A DNA stretch of 64,000 bases from Bacteroidales bacterium (GTDB taxonomy: Bacteria; Bacteroidota; Bacteroidia; Bacteroidales; F082). The stretch is taken from assembly GCA_014860665.1 (NCBI GenBank), contig JACZJI010000060.1:55647-119646 (forward strand). Direction: 5' to 3'. Under the pieces are notes generated by a model. The model made no database searches. It had not been told where the DNA came from and saw only the letters and a program-made list of their open reading frames with translations. Position numbers and translations under genes: made by a program. This document shows, piece by piece, positions 26,504-35,551 of this stretch. The first letter of the stretch is position 1. Each line of letters opens with the position of its first letter.

Positions 26504-27288
26504 GAAAGCATAATATTCTATATTGGATTATTTCTGTGGTCTTTGGGCTGATGACTTTACAAGCTCATGCCCAAAACGATGTCAGGCCCTTGGTTAGGAA
26601 GGGGAATGAGCTTTTCAAAAAGGGTAAATTCTCAGATGCCGAAGTTGAGTACAGAAAAGCATTGGAAAAGAATCCAAAATACGAAAAAGCACAATTTAAT
26701 CTTGGAGATGCTATTTATCAGGAGAAGAACTTCAAAGAAGCAGATCCTCTATTTAGCAAATTGATCAAAAATTCAAAAAATAATGCATTAAAAGCTAATT
26801 CATTGTACAATCTGGGTAATACCATGATGTCGCAAAAAAATTATGAAAGTAGCATTAATGCCTACATCAACTCATTGCGACTGAATCCTAATGATTACGA
26901 TGCCAAATACAATCTTGAATATGCACGCAAAATGCTAAAGAAGCAGGATCAAAATAAAAACAACAAGAACAATAAGGACCAAAACAAGAAAAACCAGAAT
27001 AAAAATCAGAATAAGAAGAACGACGACAAAAACAAAAAAGATAATAAAAACGGTAAGAATAATAAGGATCAGAACAATAATAAAAACCAAAATAATAAAC
27101 AGAATCAGAACAATCAGAATCAAAACGGGAAGAACAATCCCCAAAATCAACCAAATCAGCCACCTCAAATGTCAAAAGCCGATGCCCAGCGAATGTTGGA
27201 CGCTTTAAGAAATAACGAAAAGAATACGCTGAAGAATCTGGAAAAGAAAAAAGCGGTTAAAACAGAGCCAAATGGAATTGATTGGTGA
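26500..27288 (+). CDS. batC: BatC, TPR protein with long Asn/Lys-rich tail
   Basis: A 262-residue exported protein. A signal peptide (ending AHAQ) is followed by three TPR-like units (about 29-145; for example GNELFKKGKFSDAEVEYRKALEKNP). From about 148 to 227 the sequence is almost only Asn, Lys, Gln and Asp (motifs such as NKNNKNNKDQNKK), then a short conserved helix (SKADAQRMLDALRNNEKNTL) and a closing DW. The helix matches the conserved C-terminus of BatC. The low-complexity linker is unusually long and biased; it leaves the opposite strand open by chance. It is coupled to batB by a 4-base overlap. Confidence 0.88.
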   Translation: MRKHNILYWIISVVFGLMTLQAHAQNDVRPLVRKGNELFKKGKFSDAEVEYRKALEKNPKYEKAQFNLGDAIYQEKNFKEADPLFSKLIKNSKNNALKANSLYNLGNTMMSQKNYESSINAYINSLRLNPNDYDAKYNLEYARKMLKKQDQNKNNKNNKDQNKKNQNKNQNKKNDDKNKKDNKNGKNNKDQNNNKNQNNKQNQNNQNQNGKNNPQNQPNQPPQMSKADAQRMLDALRNNEKNTLKNLEKKKAVKTEPNGIDW

Positions 27289-27358
27289 CATTCCCAAAAA
27301 GAAAAAGTTTTTTAAAAAGGACAATAAAATATAGGGCCTGACGATTTAAAATTAATCA

Positions 27359-27366
27359 TATTTTTG
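27359..27366 (+). promoter_or_regulatory. Possible internal promoter ahead of batD
   Basis: TATTTTTG, a perfect -7 match, 20 bases before the batD ATG, in the largest gap of the bat operon (98 bases). No -33 element is clear. Confidence 0.4.
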
Positions 27367-27386
27367 AATAAAATAATGGTGCATCT

Positions 27387-29264
27387 ATGAAAAAAACCGG
27401 GATTTATATCATGCTTCTGTTTTTGTTCAGCTGGCATTTCGCTTCAGCAGCAGGAGAAGTACACCTCATAGCCCGGGGACCTCATCAAGTTGTTGTGGGG
27501 CAGGAGTTTCAGATTACATACGAGGTCAATGTTAATGGGGAAAATTTTACACCCCCTGATTTTAAAGGTTTACAAGTCTTGTCGGGGCCTAATACCTCAA
27601 CAAGTTCCAGTATACAATTTATTAACGGACAAACCAGCCAGTCTTACAATGTTTCATATTCCTACATTGTGATGGCTGAGAATCCCGGAACCATTCATGT
27701 GGGAACTGCTACCATTTCATACCAGGGAAAAAGTTATACTTCCAACGAATTACAAATTAGTGTTGTTAAAGGAAATCCAAACACACAATCTTCTAATTCT
27801 GGTTCAGGAAATATGTCTGGCTCACAGGGAGGGCAACCTCAGGGAACGGGGAGTAATGGGACCTATAGTAAAGATGATGTTTTCATTAAAGCATCAATTA
27901 ATAACACACATCCTTATCTTGGACAACAGGTTGTGGTAACATATAAGATTTATACACGCTTACCTGTTTCAAATCTTGCTATAGATAAAGTTGCTTCTTT
28001 TAAAGGACTTTGGTCACAGGATTTGTTAGGCAACAATACAACTCTGTCTCAGGAGCATGAAACAATTCACGGTAAACAATATGTCGTAGCTGTGATCAGA
28101 AAGCTTGCCCTGATACCGCAACAAACAGGCAAATTGACAATCGATCCGTTACAATTGCAATGCAGTATTCAGGTCAGGGTCCAACGACAACGCCCGAGTG
28201 GTAACGATCCATTTCAGGACTTTTTCAACGATCCTTTCTTTAATCAAAACGTAAGAAATATTAATACTACGCTCACTTCAAATCCGGTTGTCTTAGACGT
28301 AAAACCGCTTCCTGAAAAAGGACAGCCGGCTGATTTTTCAGGAGCAGTAGGAGATTTCCGTCTTGAAACTAGTGTCAATAAACCTGAATTAAGTACAAAC
28401 GACGCTTTAACACTTAAAGTTACGATTACCGGAAAAGGAAATCTTGAGCTGATTTCACCACCAAAAGTGAACTTCCCGTCAGATTTTGAAACATATGACC
28501 CAAAAGTGATCCCAAACATTATCAAAACTAATGATGGCATCTCCGGAAGTATGGAATTTGATTATATCGCTATTCCAAGAAATCCAGCCAACGTAGTCAT
28601 TTCTCCGGTTACATTTACCTATTTCAGTCCAGCAGACAAAAAATACCATACAGAACATTCAGACACTATTAAGATCAAAGTTGTTCAAGGTAAAGGTGGC
28701 GGCAGTGTGGTTTACACAGGCAATGCTCAGGAGGATATCAAATTCCTTGGAAAAGACATTCATCACATTGAAAGCGCCCCGTACGATTTCATCAAAGCAA
28801 ATGATTATTTGTTCGGTTCTACTTTGTTCTATGCGATTTTGGGAGCTATTGTCCTTTTATTACTTCTGGTGATTTTCTTATGGAAGATGAATGAAAAGAG
28901 AAGAGCCAACTTGTCACTACTCAAAAACCGGAAAGCCAATAAAGTAGCAAGGACCCGGTTGCTGAAGGCTCAAAAGCTAAAGAAAGGTGGTGATGACAAA
29001 GTTTTCTATGATGAGATTGCTATTGCGTTGTGGGGTTATATTGCTGATAAATTTAACCTGAAACAATCTGACCTTTCAATGGATTCCGTAAAGGAAAAAC
29101 TTGAACAGAAAAAGGTTTCCGAAGCCACTATTTCAGGATTCATCTCAACACTAAACAGTATTGAATTCGCCCGATTTGCTCCAGGAAATACTAAAGATAA
29201 GATGGAAAACATTTATTCGGAGGCTATGGATGCCATTATGCAGGCTGAAAAGTCGTTAAAATAA
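27387..29264 (+). CDS. batD: BatD, oxygen-tolerance protein
   Basis: A 625-residue membrane protein. The signal peptide (1-22) is followed by a long region of Ig-like beta domains (about 23-470) that begins LIARGPHQVVVGQEFQITYEVN and contains FTPPDFKGLQVLSGPNTSTS, both typical of BatD. A linker of Ser/Gly/Gln (about 130-155) separates the first two domains. One transmembrane helix lies at about 481-500, followed by a basic cytoplasmic stretch and a helical tail (IALWGYIADKFNLKQSDLS). It likely works with BatA, BatB, BatC and BatE in the envelope. Confidence 0.9.
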   Translation: MKKTGIYIMLLFLFSWHFASAAGEVHLIARGPHQVVVGQEFQITYEVNVNGENFTPPDFKGLQVLSGPNTSTSSSIQFINGQTSQSYNVSYSYIVMAENPGTIHVGTATISYQGKSYTSNELQISVVKGNPNTQSSNSGSGNMSGSQGGQPQGTGSNGTYSKDDVFIKASINNTHPYLGQQVVVTYKIYTRLPVSNLAIDKVASFKGLWSQDLLGNNTTLSQEHETIHGKQYVVAVIRKLALIPQQTGKLTIDPLQLQCSIQVRVQRQRPSGNDPFQDFFNDPFFNQNVRNINTTLTSNPVVLDVKPLPEKGQPADFSGAVGDFRLETSVNKPELSTNDALTLKVTITGKGNLELISPPKVNFPSDFETYDPKVIPNIIKTNDGISGSMEFDYIAIPRNPANVVISPVTFTYFSPADKKYHTEHSDTIKIKVVQGKGGGSVVYTGNAQEDIKFLGKDIHHIESAPYDFIKANDYLFGSTLFYAILGAIVLLLLLVIFLWKMNEKRRANLSLLKNRKANKVARTRLLKAQKLKKGGDDKVFYDEIAIALWGYIADKFNLKQSDLSMDSVKEKLEQKKVSEATISGFISTLNSIEFARFAPGNTKDKMENIYSEAMDAIMQAEKSLK

Positions 29265-29302
29265 CAAGAGGAATCATTTGATTATATGCAAGTTGTTTGA
29301 AA

Positions 29303-30067
29303 ATGAAAAAGCATTTAAAATATATCATCCTTCTGATTTTTGGCAGTTTGGCACTGAACCTTTCTGCTTCCAATCTGGATTCTTTGATGACAAAAGCAAA
29401 CAATGCTTACGACCATCAGCAATACGATACAGCATTGGCAATCTACAACCAAATCATTAAAGAAGGATACGTTTCCCCGAAATTATATTACAATTTGGGC
29501 GACACGTATTTTAGGAAGAAGAACATTCCTGAAGCCATTCTTTATTTCGAAAAGGCCAAAAAACTTGATCCTAACAATGCAAACATCCAGTATAATCTGG
29601 GCATCGCAAACAGCATGATTGTAGACAAGATTGAGCCCGTACCAGAATTCTTCGTAAAAAGATGGTGGAATTATTTTTATAACCTATTTAATGCAGATAC
29701 CTGGACCACACTTTTCATCTTGTCATTTGTCATACTGATTTTCTTTGTTGGAGTTTTCATTCTGGCTCGCGAGCGCCGTAACCGAAAATGGTCATTCTTT
29801 TTTGGATTTATTTTTCTTCTAATCAGTATTGCCACGTTTGGGTTAGCGTCTCAAAGAACCTATTACACTAAAAATCATAACGAAGCCATTATTTTTACAC
29901 CTGCCGTTACAGTAAAAAGCTCTCCTTCGCCCAGTTCGGTAGATTTGTTTGTGCTTCATGCCGGAACTAAAGTGCAGATCAGAGACCATGTAGACGGTTG
30001 GATAAAAATCAAAATCCAAAACGGAAGCATTGGTTGGCTTCCTGAAGCTTCTTTACAGAAAATCTGA
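29303..30067 (+). CDS. batE: BatE, TPR and SH3-domain membrane protein
   Basis: A 254-residue protein: a signal peptide (1-22), two TPR units (about 28-105; NAYDHQQYDTALAIYNQII and YFRKKNIPEAILYFEKAKKLDP), two transmembrane helices (about 128-152 and 160-180), and a C-terminal SH3-type domain (about 190-254; VTVKSSPSPSSVDLFVLHAGTKV ... WIKIKIQNGSIGWLP). This is the standard BatE plan. The ATG at 29303 is chosen over a TTG six bases upstream. It is the last gene of the Bat operon. Confidence 0.9.
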   Translation: MKKHLKYIILLIFGSLALNLSASNLDSLMTKANNAYDHQQYDTALAIYNQIIKEGYVSPKLYYNLGDTYFRKKNIPEAILYFEKAKKLDPNNANIQYNLGIANSMIVDKIEPVPEFFVKRWWNYFYNLFNADTWTTLFILSFVILIFFVGVFILARERRNRKWSFFFGFIFLLISIATFGLASQRTYYTKNHNEAIIFTPAVTVKSSPSPSSVDLFVLHAGTKVQIRDHVDGWIKIKIQNGSIGWLPEASLQKI

Positions 30068-30155
30068 TGAGTTTTCAATGTGGAATAATTGATTAAATTT
30101 AATGCCGTTACTCAGTTATAGGAAATATTATTTCTGAAAAATTGATTTCCACGGT

Positions 30156-31688
30156 ATGAAGCTGAAAAGCAATTCCATATATCTGTTAATCACCATTGCA
30201 TTGTTCGGCCTTTTCAACTGGCAATGTTTAAAATCCACACATCCTGGGATACCTCAAGCGGTCAGAAAAACTATTTCCAGTTCAGGCATTAACAGCCCGG
30301 AACTCATGAAAACCATCGTTCATTACACTACTCCTGCCGATTCAGATCAGCTGAAAGCGCTTTACTGGCTTCTTGGAAATATGGATGGAAACTATTCAGT
30401 ACAATACAGTGTTGAAGATTCAACAGGTAACAAATATCGTTTTCCGCCGTCAAAATACATGAATTACGATGCACTGGAACATGCTTGGGATTCCACAGAA
30501 GACATTGTCGGGCAACTTTCGTTTCATGCTGATAGCTTCTGGATGGATCAAAAGCAGATCAAATCGTCGTTTCTAATCAACAACATCGATGAAGCTTATA
30601 AAGCCTACAAAACATTTCCATGGGACAAAGCATACAATTTCAGCCAATTTTGCAAATGGATTCTCCCCTACCGATGTGATAATGAACCCGTGGAACCTTT
30701 TCGGAGACACTTTTTAGAAGAATATGGTTCCTACGTTAAAAACAGTCCTGATACAAATATTATTGAAATAGCGAATCTTTTAAACAAACTTGTAAATCAA
30801 AAGATTCATTATATGGACAGCTATAATAAAGATTCCAACGTTCAAACTATCGAACAACTTGAAAAATCAGGATATGGAAATTTTTATGATGTCAATATTT
30901 ACAAGGTAAAAGTCATGCGAAGTTTTGGAATAGCCGCCATTCTTGACTATACACCCTTTCTGGCCGATACCTCTTTCGGGTATGCCTGGACTACCGTTTT
31001 TCTACCGGACTCATCAGAACTCAGACTAGAATTCCCTTCCAGGGTCAGGAATCTGGATAAACCCGGACGTCTTGCTAAAGTTTACAGGCGTACTTTTGAA
31101 AAAATCAAAACCGGCCTGTTTGCACGAAAAAATATCGATGAAGCGACACCTCCATTTTTAGGTGACTATTATTACCAGGATATAACCGACAGTCTAACAT
31201 CAAAAACCGTTAGAATTCGATGCAACGAGAAAGTCCGTTATGCATATCTCGCCGTTTTTAACGATGGAAACTGGCATCCGGTCAGTTGGGCTATTCCTGA
31301 AAAAGATTCCATTGCAACTTTTAGACACATGGGAACGCATATCGTCTATTTACCAGTCAGCCTCCAAAAACACCATTTGTTCCTATTGGGAGATCCTTTT
31401 ATTTTTGATGAAAAAGGCATACAACATTCGCTAGCTCCGGATTTTTCTAAAAAACAAAATGTATTTCTTTCAAAAACAAATTCTTATCAGAAAATCTTAC
31501 AAGGAACTTATTACACCCTATATGTTTGGGAAGGAAAATGGAAACCTTTGTTTTCCTTCACTGGAGATAAAAAGGCCTTAAAAACAAATGTGCCTTTAAA
31601 CGGACTCTTTTTATTAACCGATAATAAATTACCAAAGAAGGAGAGAATATTTGTGGTAAATCAATCCGGCAAACAAATCTTTTATTGA
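30156..31688 (+). CDS. Transglutaminase-like exported protein lacking the usual catalytic residues
   Basis: A 510-residue protein with an N-terminal membrane segment ending LFNWQC; the Cys could be lipid-attached, although Gln at -1 is a poor lipobox. The middle resembles the transglutaminase-fold lipoproteins of Bacteroidota: FCKWILPYRCDNEPVEPFRRHFLEEY and, at the active-site region, YGNFYDVNIYKVKVMRSFGIAAILDYTP followed by YAWTTVFLPD (read in part: VMRSFGIAAILDYTP). In active members a Cys starts the core helix and a His precedes the AW; here those places hold Tyr or Phe and Tyr. It may be a binding protein rather than an enzyme. It lies 88 bases after batE on the same strand. Confidence 0.55.
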   Translation: MKLKSNSIYLLITIALFGLFNWQCLKSTHPGIPQAVRKTISSSGINSPELMKTIVHYTTPADSDQLKALYWLLGNMDGNYSVQYSVEDSTGNKYRFPPSKYMNYDALEHAWDSTEDIVGQLSFHADSFWMDQKQIKSSFLINNIDEAYKAYKTFPWDKAYNFSQFCKWILPYRCDNEPVEPFRRHFLEEYGSYVKNSPDTNIIEIANLLNKLVNQKIHYMDSYNKDSNVQTIEQLEKSGYGNFYDVNIYKVKVMRSFGIAAILDYTPFLADTSFGYAWTTVFLPDSSELRLEFPSRVRNLDKPGRLAKVYRRTFEKIKTGLFARKNIDEATPPFLGDYYYQDITDSLTSKTVRIRCNEKVRYAYLAVFNDGNWHPVSWAIPEKDSIATFRHMGTHIVYLPVSLQKHHLFLLGDPFIFDEKGIQHSLAPDFSKKQNVFLSKTNSYQKILQGTYYTLYVWEGKWKPLFSFTGDKKALKTNVPLNGLFLLTDNKLPKKERIFVVNQSGKQIFY

Positions 31689-31764
31689 GGTTGGTACCAG
31701 ATAAAATTCTTCTGGAAAGTTACATCTTAAAAGGTTTTCGGGTACAGTTTAAAACAAACTCAGC

Positions 31765-31772
31765 TATCTTTG
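31765..31772 (+). promoter_or_regulatory. Promoter -7 element for the receiver/PEP-synthase-like gene
   Basis: TATCTTTG, a perfect -7 match, 17 bases before the ATG at 31790. Confidence 0.55.
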
Positions 31773-31789
31773 TTGTTTAAAGTTAAGTT

Positions 31790-34777
31790 ATGATTCCAGG
31801 CAAAAAAGATTTTACATCTGCAGATTTCTTCTTCAATGAAATTTCGTTCAGTAAGTTAATCAGAAAACGGATTTATCATGTATTGCTAGTAACCAGCGTT
31901 TATGATGCATTTGTTTTGGAAGAAGACGGACGAATAGAAGAGCAGATTTTTAATGAATACATGACGCTGAATCTTCGTTATCCTCCACGGATTATCAAGG
32001 CTACATCGCAAAAAGAAGCGTTGAAACTGCTCAAAGAAGAATCTATCGACCTGGTGATTTCAATGCTTAGCTTTAATACCAAAGGCACCTTTAAATTGGC
32101 CAAAGATGTCAAGGCAGATTATCCTAACATTCCTTTTGTAGCGCTGTCTCCTTTTTCAAGGGAAACAAGGCTGAACATTGAAAGGCTGGACTTGAGTCAT
32201 ATTGATTATGTATTTAGCTGGCTGGGAAACAATGATTTGCTGATGGCTATCATCAAGCTGATTGAAGATAAAATGAACGTAGAACAGGATGTCAGAGAGG
32301 TGGGTGTTCAAGCCATTCTTTTGATTGAAGATAACGTTCGGTTTTATTCCAGCTATCTGCCTATCATCTACAAAATTTTATTTAAACAATCTCAAGCTTT
32401 TGTTACAGAAGGTCTCAACGAACACCAGAAAATGTTACGTGCCAGGGGACGCCCGAAAATATTGCTGGCTACCAATTACGAAGATGGTGTTTCGCTTTAC
32501 AAAAAATACATGAATAACCTTCTCGGGATTATTTCCGATATCAGTTATCCCCGGCGAGGAAAAAAAGATCCGGAAGCGGGAATTCGTCTATTCAAACGGA
32601 TAAAAAAGGAGAATCCTTTTCTTCCGATGCTTTTGCAGTCTTCCGATCCCGAAAACGTGACAAAAGCCAAGGAAATGGAAGTAGGATTTTTGGTAAAAAA
32701 TTCACCAAGTCTGACTTATGACTTACGGGAATTCATCAAAACCTATTTCGCATTTGGAGACTTTGTTTTCAAAGATCCTAATACCGGGGCAGAAGTTGCC
32801 CGTGCGCATAATTTGAAAGACATGCAGGAGAAAATCTTTCAAATTCCGCAGGAATCGCTACAGTATCACATTGAAAAAGAGCATTTTTCAAAATGGCTGC
32901 GCGCCCGTGCTCTTTTTTCGTTAGCACAAATTTTCCAAAGTTTCACAGCTGCTGATTTTGAGAACATCCGAGAAGTACGATACTTCATATTTAATGCCAT
33001 TAGCAGTTTTAGGATTACAAAGTCCAGAGGTGTCATTTCCCAGTTTGACCGGGAAACATTCGACCAATATTTTACCATTGCACGTATTGGAGAAGGTTCA
33101 ATTGGAGGAAAGGCAAGAGGTCTTGCTTTCCTCGATTCTCTAATCAACCGGAACCAGCTTTACAGAATATATCCTGAAGTGGATATATCAATCCCAAAAA
33201 CCGTGGTATTAGGAACGGACGTGTTCGATGAATTTATGGAGACCAATAAACTTTACCCTATTGCTTTGTCCAATAAACATAGTGACAGTGAAATTTTGCG
33301 TTTCTTCATTGATGCCAGTTTGCCTGAAAATGTTCAGGAAGACCTTTTCACAATTGCATCCCGGGTAAATAATCCATTGGCAGTCAGGTCATCGAGTCTT
33401 CTGGAAGATTCTCACTATCAGCCATTTGCAGGAATCTACAATACTTATATGATTCCCACGGTTGATCTGGATCTGAATAAAAAAGCTGAGATGATAAATC
33501 TGGCTATCAAAAGCGTTTATGCTTCGGCTTTTTTTGCCGATAGTAAAGCCTACATGAAAGCAACTGCCAATGTGATTGATGAAGAGAAGATGGCTGTTGT
33601 ATTGCAGGAAGTATGTGGAACGAGGTATGGAAATTATTTTTATCCAACTCTTTCAGGAGTAGCCCGTTCGCTGGATTTCTACCCCATACCGCCTGAAAAA
33701 CCGGAAGATGGTACCGCCAATATCGCGTTGGGTCTCGGCAAATTCATCGTAGATGGTGGAGGATCCTCGCTACGTTTCTCACCAAAATATCCAAATAAAA
33801 TCATTCAAACAGCAACTCCATTAACAACTTTGCGAGATACCCAGAAATTCTTCTATGCTTTGGACTTGTCTTCAGATAAGTTTACTCCAAATACCAATGA
33901 CAGTGCCAACCTTGTTAAACTCAGCATTAAACAGGCTGAAACAGATGGTTCTATCAAAAAAATTGCAAGTACCTACGATTTGCAAAACAACGTTATCCGA
34001 GACGGTTATAATTATGAAGGCAAAAAAATAATCACGTTTTCATCCATATTAAAACACAACACTTTTCCATTAGCTGAAATTCTGCAGAAGATACTCTACC
34101 TTGGAGCAAAAGAGATGGACAAACCTGTCGAAATGGAATTTGTGGCAGATTTAAATGTAAAAAAGAACCAGAAAATTATCTTATATCTCTTGCAGGTAAG
34201 ACCTATAGCCAGCAAAGGCGAAACGGTTCATCTGAGCACGAAAAACATTGAGGTGAATAACTGCATAATTCTTTCAAATTCCGCACTTGGAAATGGAACA
34301 ATTGAAGACATCAGGGATGTAGTTTATGTCAGGCCTCAGACTTTTAATGCAATGCGAAACACAGAAACGGCAGCGTTGATAGGCAAACTAAACAAGAAAT
34401 TCGGAGAAGAAAACAAGAATTATATCCTCATTGGTCCCGGCCGCTGGGGTTCTACCGATCCATCTTTAGGCATACCTGTAAAGTGGTCACAAATTTCATG
34501 TGCACGTTTAATCGTTGAGTCTGGATTAAAAAACTATAGAATCGACCCAAGTCAGGGGACCCATTTCTTCCAAAATTTGACTTCATTCAGAGTGGGATAT
34601 TTTACGGTAAATCCTTACTTGAATGATGGAGTATTTGATTTGAATTATCTTGACAAGAAACCTGCTGTTTTTGAAAATGAAATCATCAGACATGTACAAT
34701 TTCCCGAATCATTGGTCATCAAAATTGATGGGAAGAAGAATCTTGGTATCGTGGTTAAACCCAAAAACTCTCATTAA
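31790..34777 (+). CDS. Double receiver-domain protein fused to a PEP synthase-like ATP-binding domain
   Basis: A 995-residue cytoplasmic protein in three parts. Receiver-like domain 1 (about 28-165) has no acidic pair and carries Met92 where the phosphoacceptor Asp should be (DLVISMLSF). Receiver domain 2 (about 172-322) looks intact: Glu180-Asp181, Asp250 in IISDISYP, Ser284/285 and Lys303 in FLVKN. From about 430 on there is a PPDK/PEP-synthase ATP-binding domain: GEGSIGGKARGLAF, NPLAVRSSSLLEDS, FAGIYNTY and the late LQVRPIA. The swivelling phosphohistidine domain and PEP-binding barrel are absent, so it cannot be a full PEP synthase. It may be a response-regulated phosphotransferase or binding module. 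Confidence 0.8.
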   Translation: MIPGKKDFTSADFFFNEISFSKLIRKRIYHVLLVTSVYDAFVLEEDGRIEEQIFNEYMTLNLRYPPRIIKATSQKEALKLLKEESIDLVISMLSFNTKGTFKLAKDVKADYPNIPFVALSPFSRETRLNIERLDLSHIDYVFSWLGNNDLLMAIIKLIEDKMNVEQDVREVGVQAILLIEDNVRFYSSYLPIIYKILFKQSQAFVTEGLNEHQKMLRARGRPKILLATNYEDGVSLYKKYMNNLLGIISDISYPRRGKKDPEAGIRLFKRIKKENPFLPMLLQSSDPENVTKAKEMEVGFLVKNSPSLTYDLREFIKTYFAFGDFVFKDPNTGAEVARAHNLKDMQEKIFQIPQESLQYHIEKEHFSKWLRARALFSLAQIFQSFTAADFENIREVRYFIFNAISSFRITKSRGVISQFDRETFDQYFTIARIGEGSIGGKARGLAFLDSLINRNQLYRIYPEVDISIPKTVVLGTDVFDEFMETNKLYPIALSNKHSDSEILRFFIDASLPENVQEDLFTIASRVNNPLAVRSSSLLEDSHYQPFAGIYNTYMIPTVDLDLNKKAEMINLAIKSVYASAFFADSKAYMKATANVIDEEKMAVVLQEVCGTRYGNYFYPTLSGVARSLDFYPIPPEKPEDGTANIALGLGKFIVDGGGSSLRFSPKYPNKIIQTATPLTTLRDTQKFFYALDLSSDKFTPNTNDSANLVKLSIKQAETDGSIKKIASTYDLQNNVIRDGYNYEGKKIITFSSILKHNTFPLAEILQKILYLGAKEMDKPVEMEFVADLNVKKNQKIILYLLQVRPIASKGETVHLSTKNIEVNNCIILSNSALGNGTIEDIRDVVYVRPQTFNAMRNTETAALIGKLNKKFGEENKNYILIGPGRWGSTDPSLGIPVKWSQISCARLIVESGLKNYRIDPSQGTHFFQNLTSFRVGYFTVNPYLNDGVFDLNYLDKKPAVFENEIIRHVQFPESLVIKIDGKKNLGIVVKPKNSH

Positions 34778-34872
34778 TAGTTATTACTATTTGTTATAGT
34801 TCCTAAAAATTATAAATACTAGTTTTTTTATTCCTGCGTTACTATTTTCAGGACAATAAAGATGGAAATTGC

Positions 34873-34880
34873 TATCTTTA
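34873..34880 (+). promoter_or_regulatory. Near-consensus -7 element for the GldN-like lipoprotein
   Basis: TATCTTTA (one mismatch to TAnnTTTG) 20 bases before the ATG at 34901. It lies downstream of an in-frame ATG at 34862, which supports the later start. Confidence 0.4.
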
Positions 34881-34900
34881 GTTTCTGGAATATATTGCGT

Positions 34901-35461
34901 ATGAAAAAATCTTTTTTCTCCCTCATTCTAGTGTTTGGTATTTTGCTCACATCATGCCAAAACCGTCAGGAAAAGGTAATTACAAAAAAAATACAATACG
35001 ACGTTCCCATAAAAAGCCCTAACTCAGACTACGATTGGTGGATAGAGAACATCTCTGGTCCCCAGCGTGAGAATCTTGTGCAGATGATTCTCAAAGGTGC
35101 ATTAGACGGTAAGTATCAGGCTTACGACTATTTTTACAAACCTATTACAAAAGAAAAGGTCTCACAAATTCTGTTTGACACCATACACCGTGAAATCACA
35201 GATAAAACTCCTCCATATGAACTGAAAGACACAATAATTATCAACCAAATTACATGGAAAAATATTGAAAAACTGCGCTTTATGGAAGAATGGGATATCG
35301 ATCAAAAAGATTTGTCATTTAGAAAAAAGGTGGTTGGAATCTCACCAGTCGCCAGAATAACAGACGCATCAGGAAATGTAAGATGGCAACCGCTTTTTTG
35401 GATTTTCCCTGATAAAAATTATTTAAAAAAGATGAATCAAAATTCAGATTTGGCTCCATAA
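34901..35461 (+). CDS. GldN/PorN-like lipoprotein
   Basis: A 186-residue lipoprotein: signal sequence and lipobox LLTSC with Cys19. The segment KLRFMEEWDIDQKDLSFRKKVVGISPVARI followed by WQPLFWIFPD (read in part: MEEWDIDQKDLSFRKKVVG) resembles the core of GldN/PorN, a ring component of the T9SS, where an EEW.fD ... R.igI.P pattern and a later LFW appear. It stands alone, away from gldKLMN, and is lipidated unlike GldN, so a paralogue with a changed role is likely. The ATG at 34901 puts the lipobox at the right distance; the ATG at 34862 would add 13 residues in front. Confidence 0.5.
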   Translation: MKKSFFSLILVFGILLTSCQNRQEKVITKKIQYDVPIKSPNSDYDWWIENISGPQRENLVQMILKGALDGKYQAYDYFYKPITKEKVSQILFDTIHREITDKTPPYELKDTIIINQITWKNIEKLRFMEEWDIDQKDLSFRKKVVGISPVARITDASGNVRWQPLFWIFPDKNYLKKMNQNSDLAP

Positions 35462-35537
35462 ATTTTTAGATTTATTAGTAACTTTCTTTTGTGAACAAAA
35501 AAAATTATCTCTAAAATTATAACCTAATCGAATACTA

Positions 35538-35545
35538 TACATTTG
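35538..35545 (+). promoter_or_regulatory. Promoter -7 element for the glucosaminidase gene (nearly leaderless)
   Basis: TACATTTG, a perfect -7 match, with only six bases to the ATG at 35552. Confidence 0.45.
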
Positions 35546-35551
35546 TTGTTA

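Noticed and set aside
26888..27175. Open frames on the minus strand opposite batC
   Set aside because: They are the mirror of the Asn/Lys-rich, A-rich codons of batC and have low-complexity translations (Tyr/Cys/Phe or Ile/Leu/Val only).
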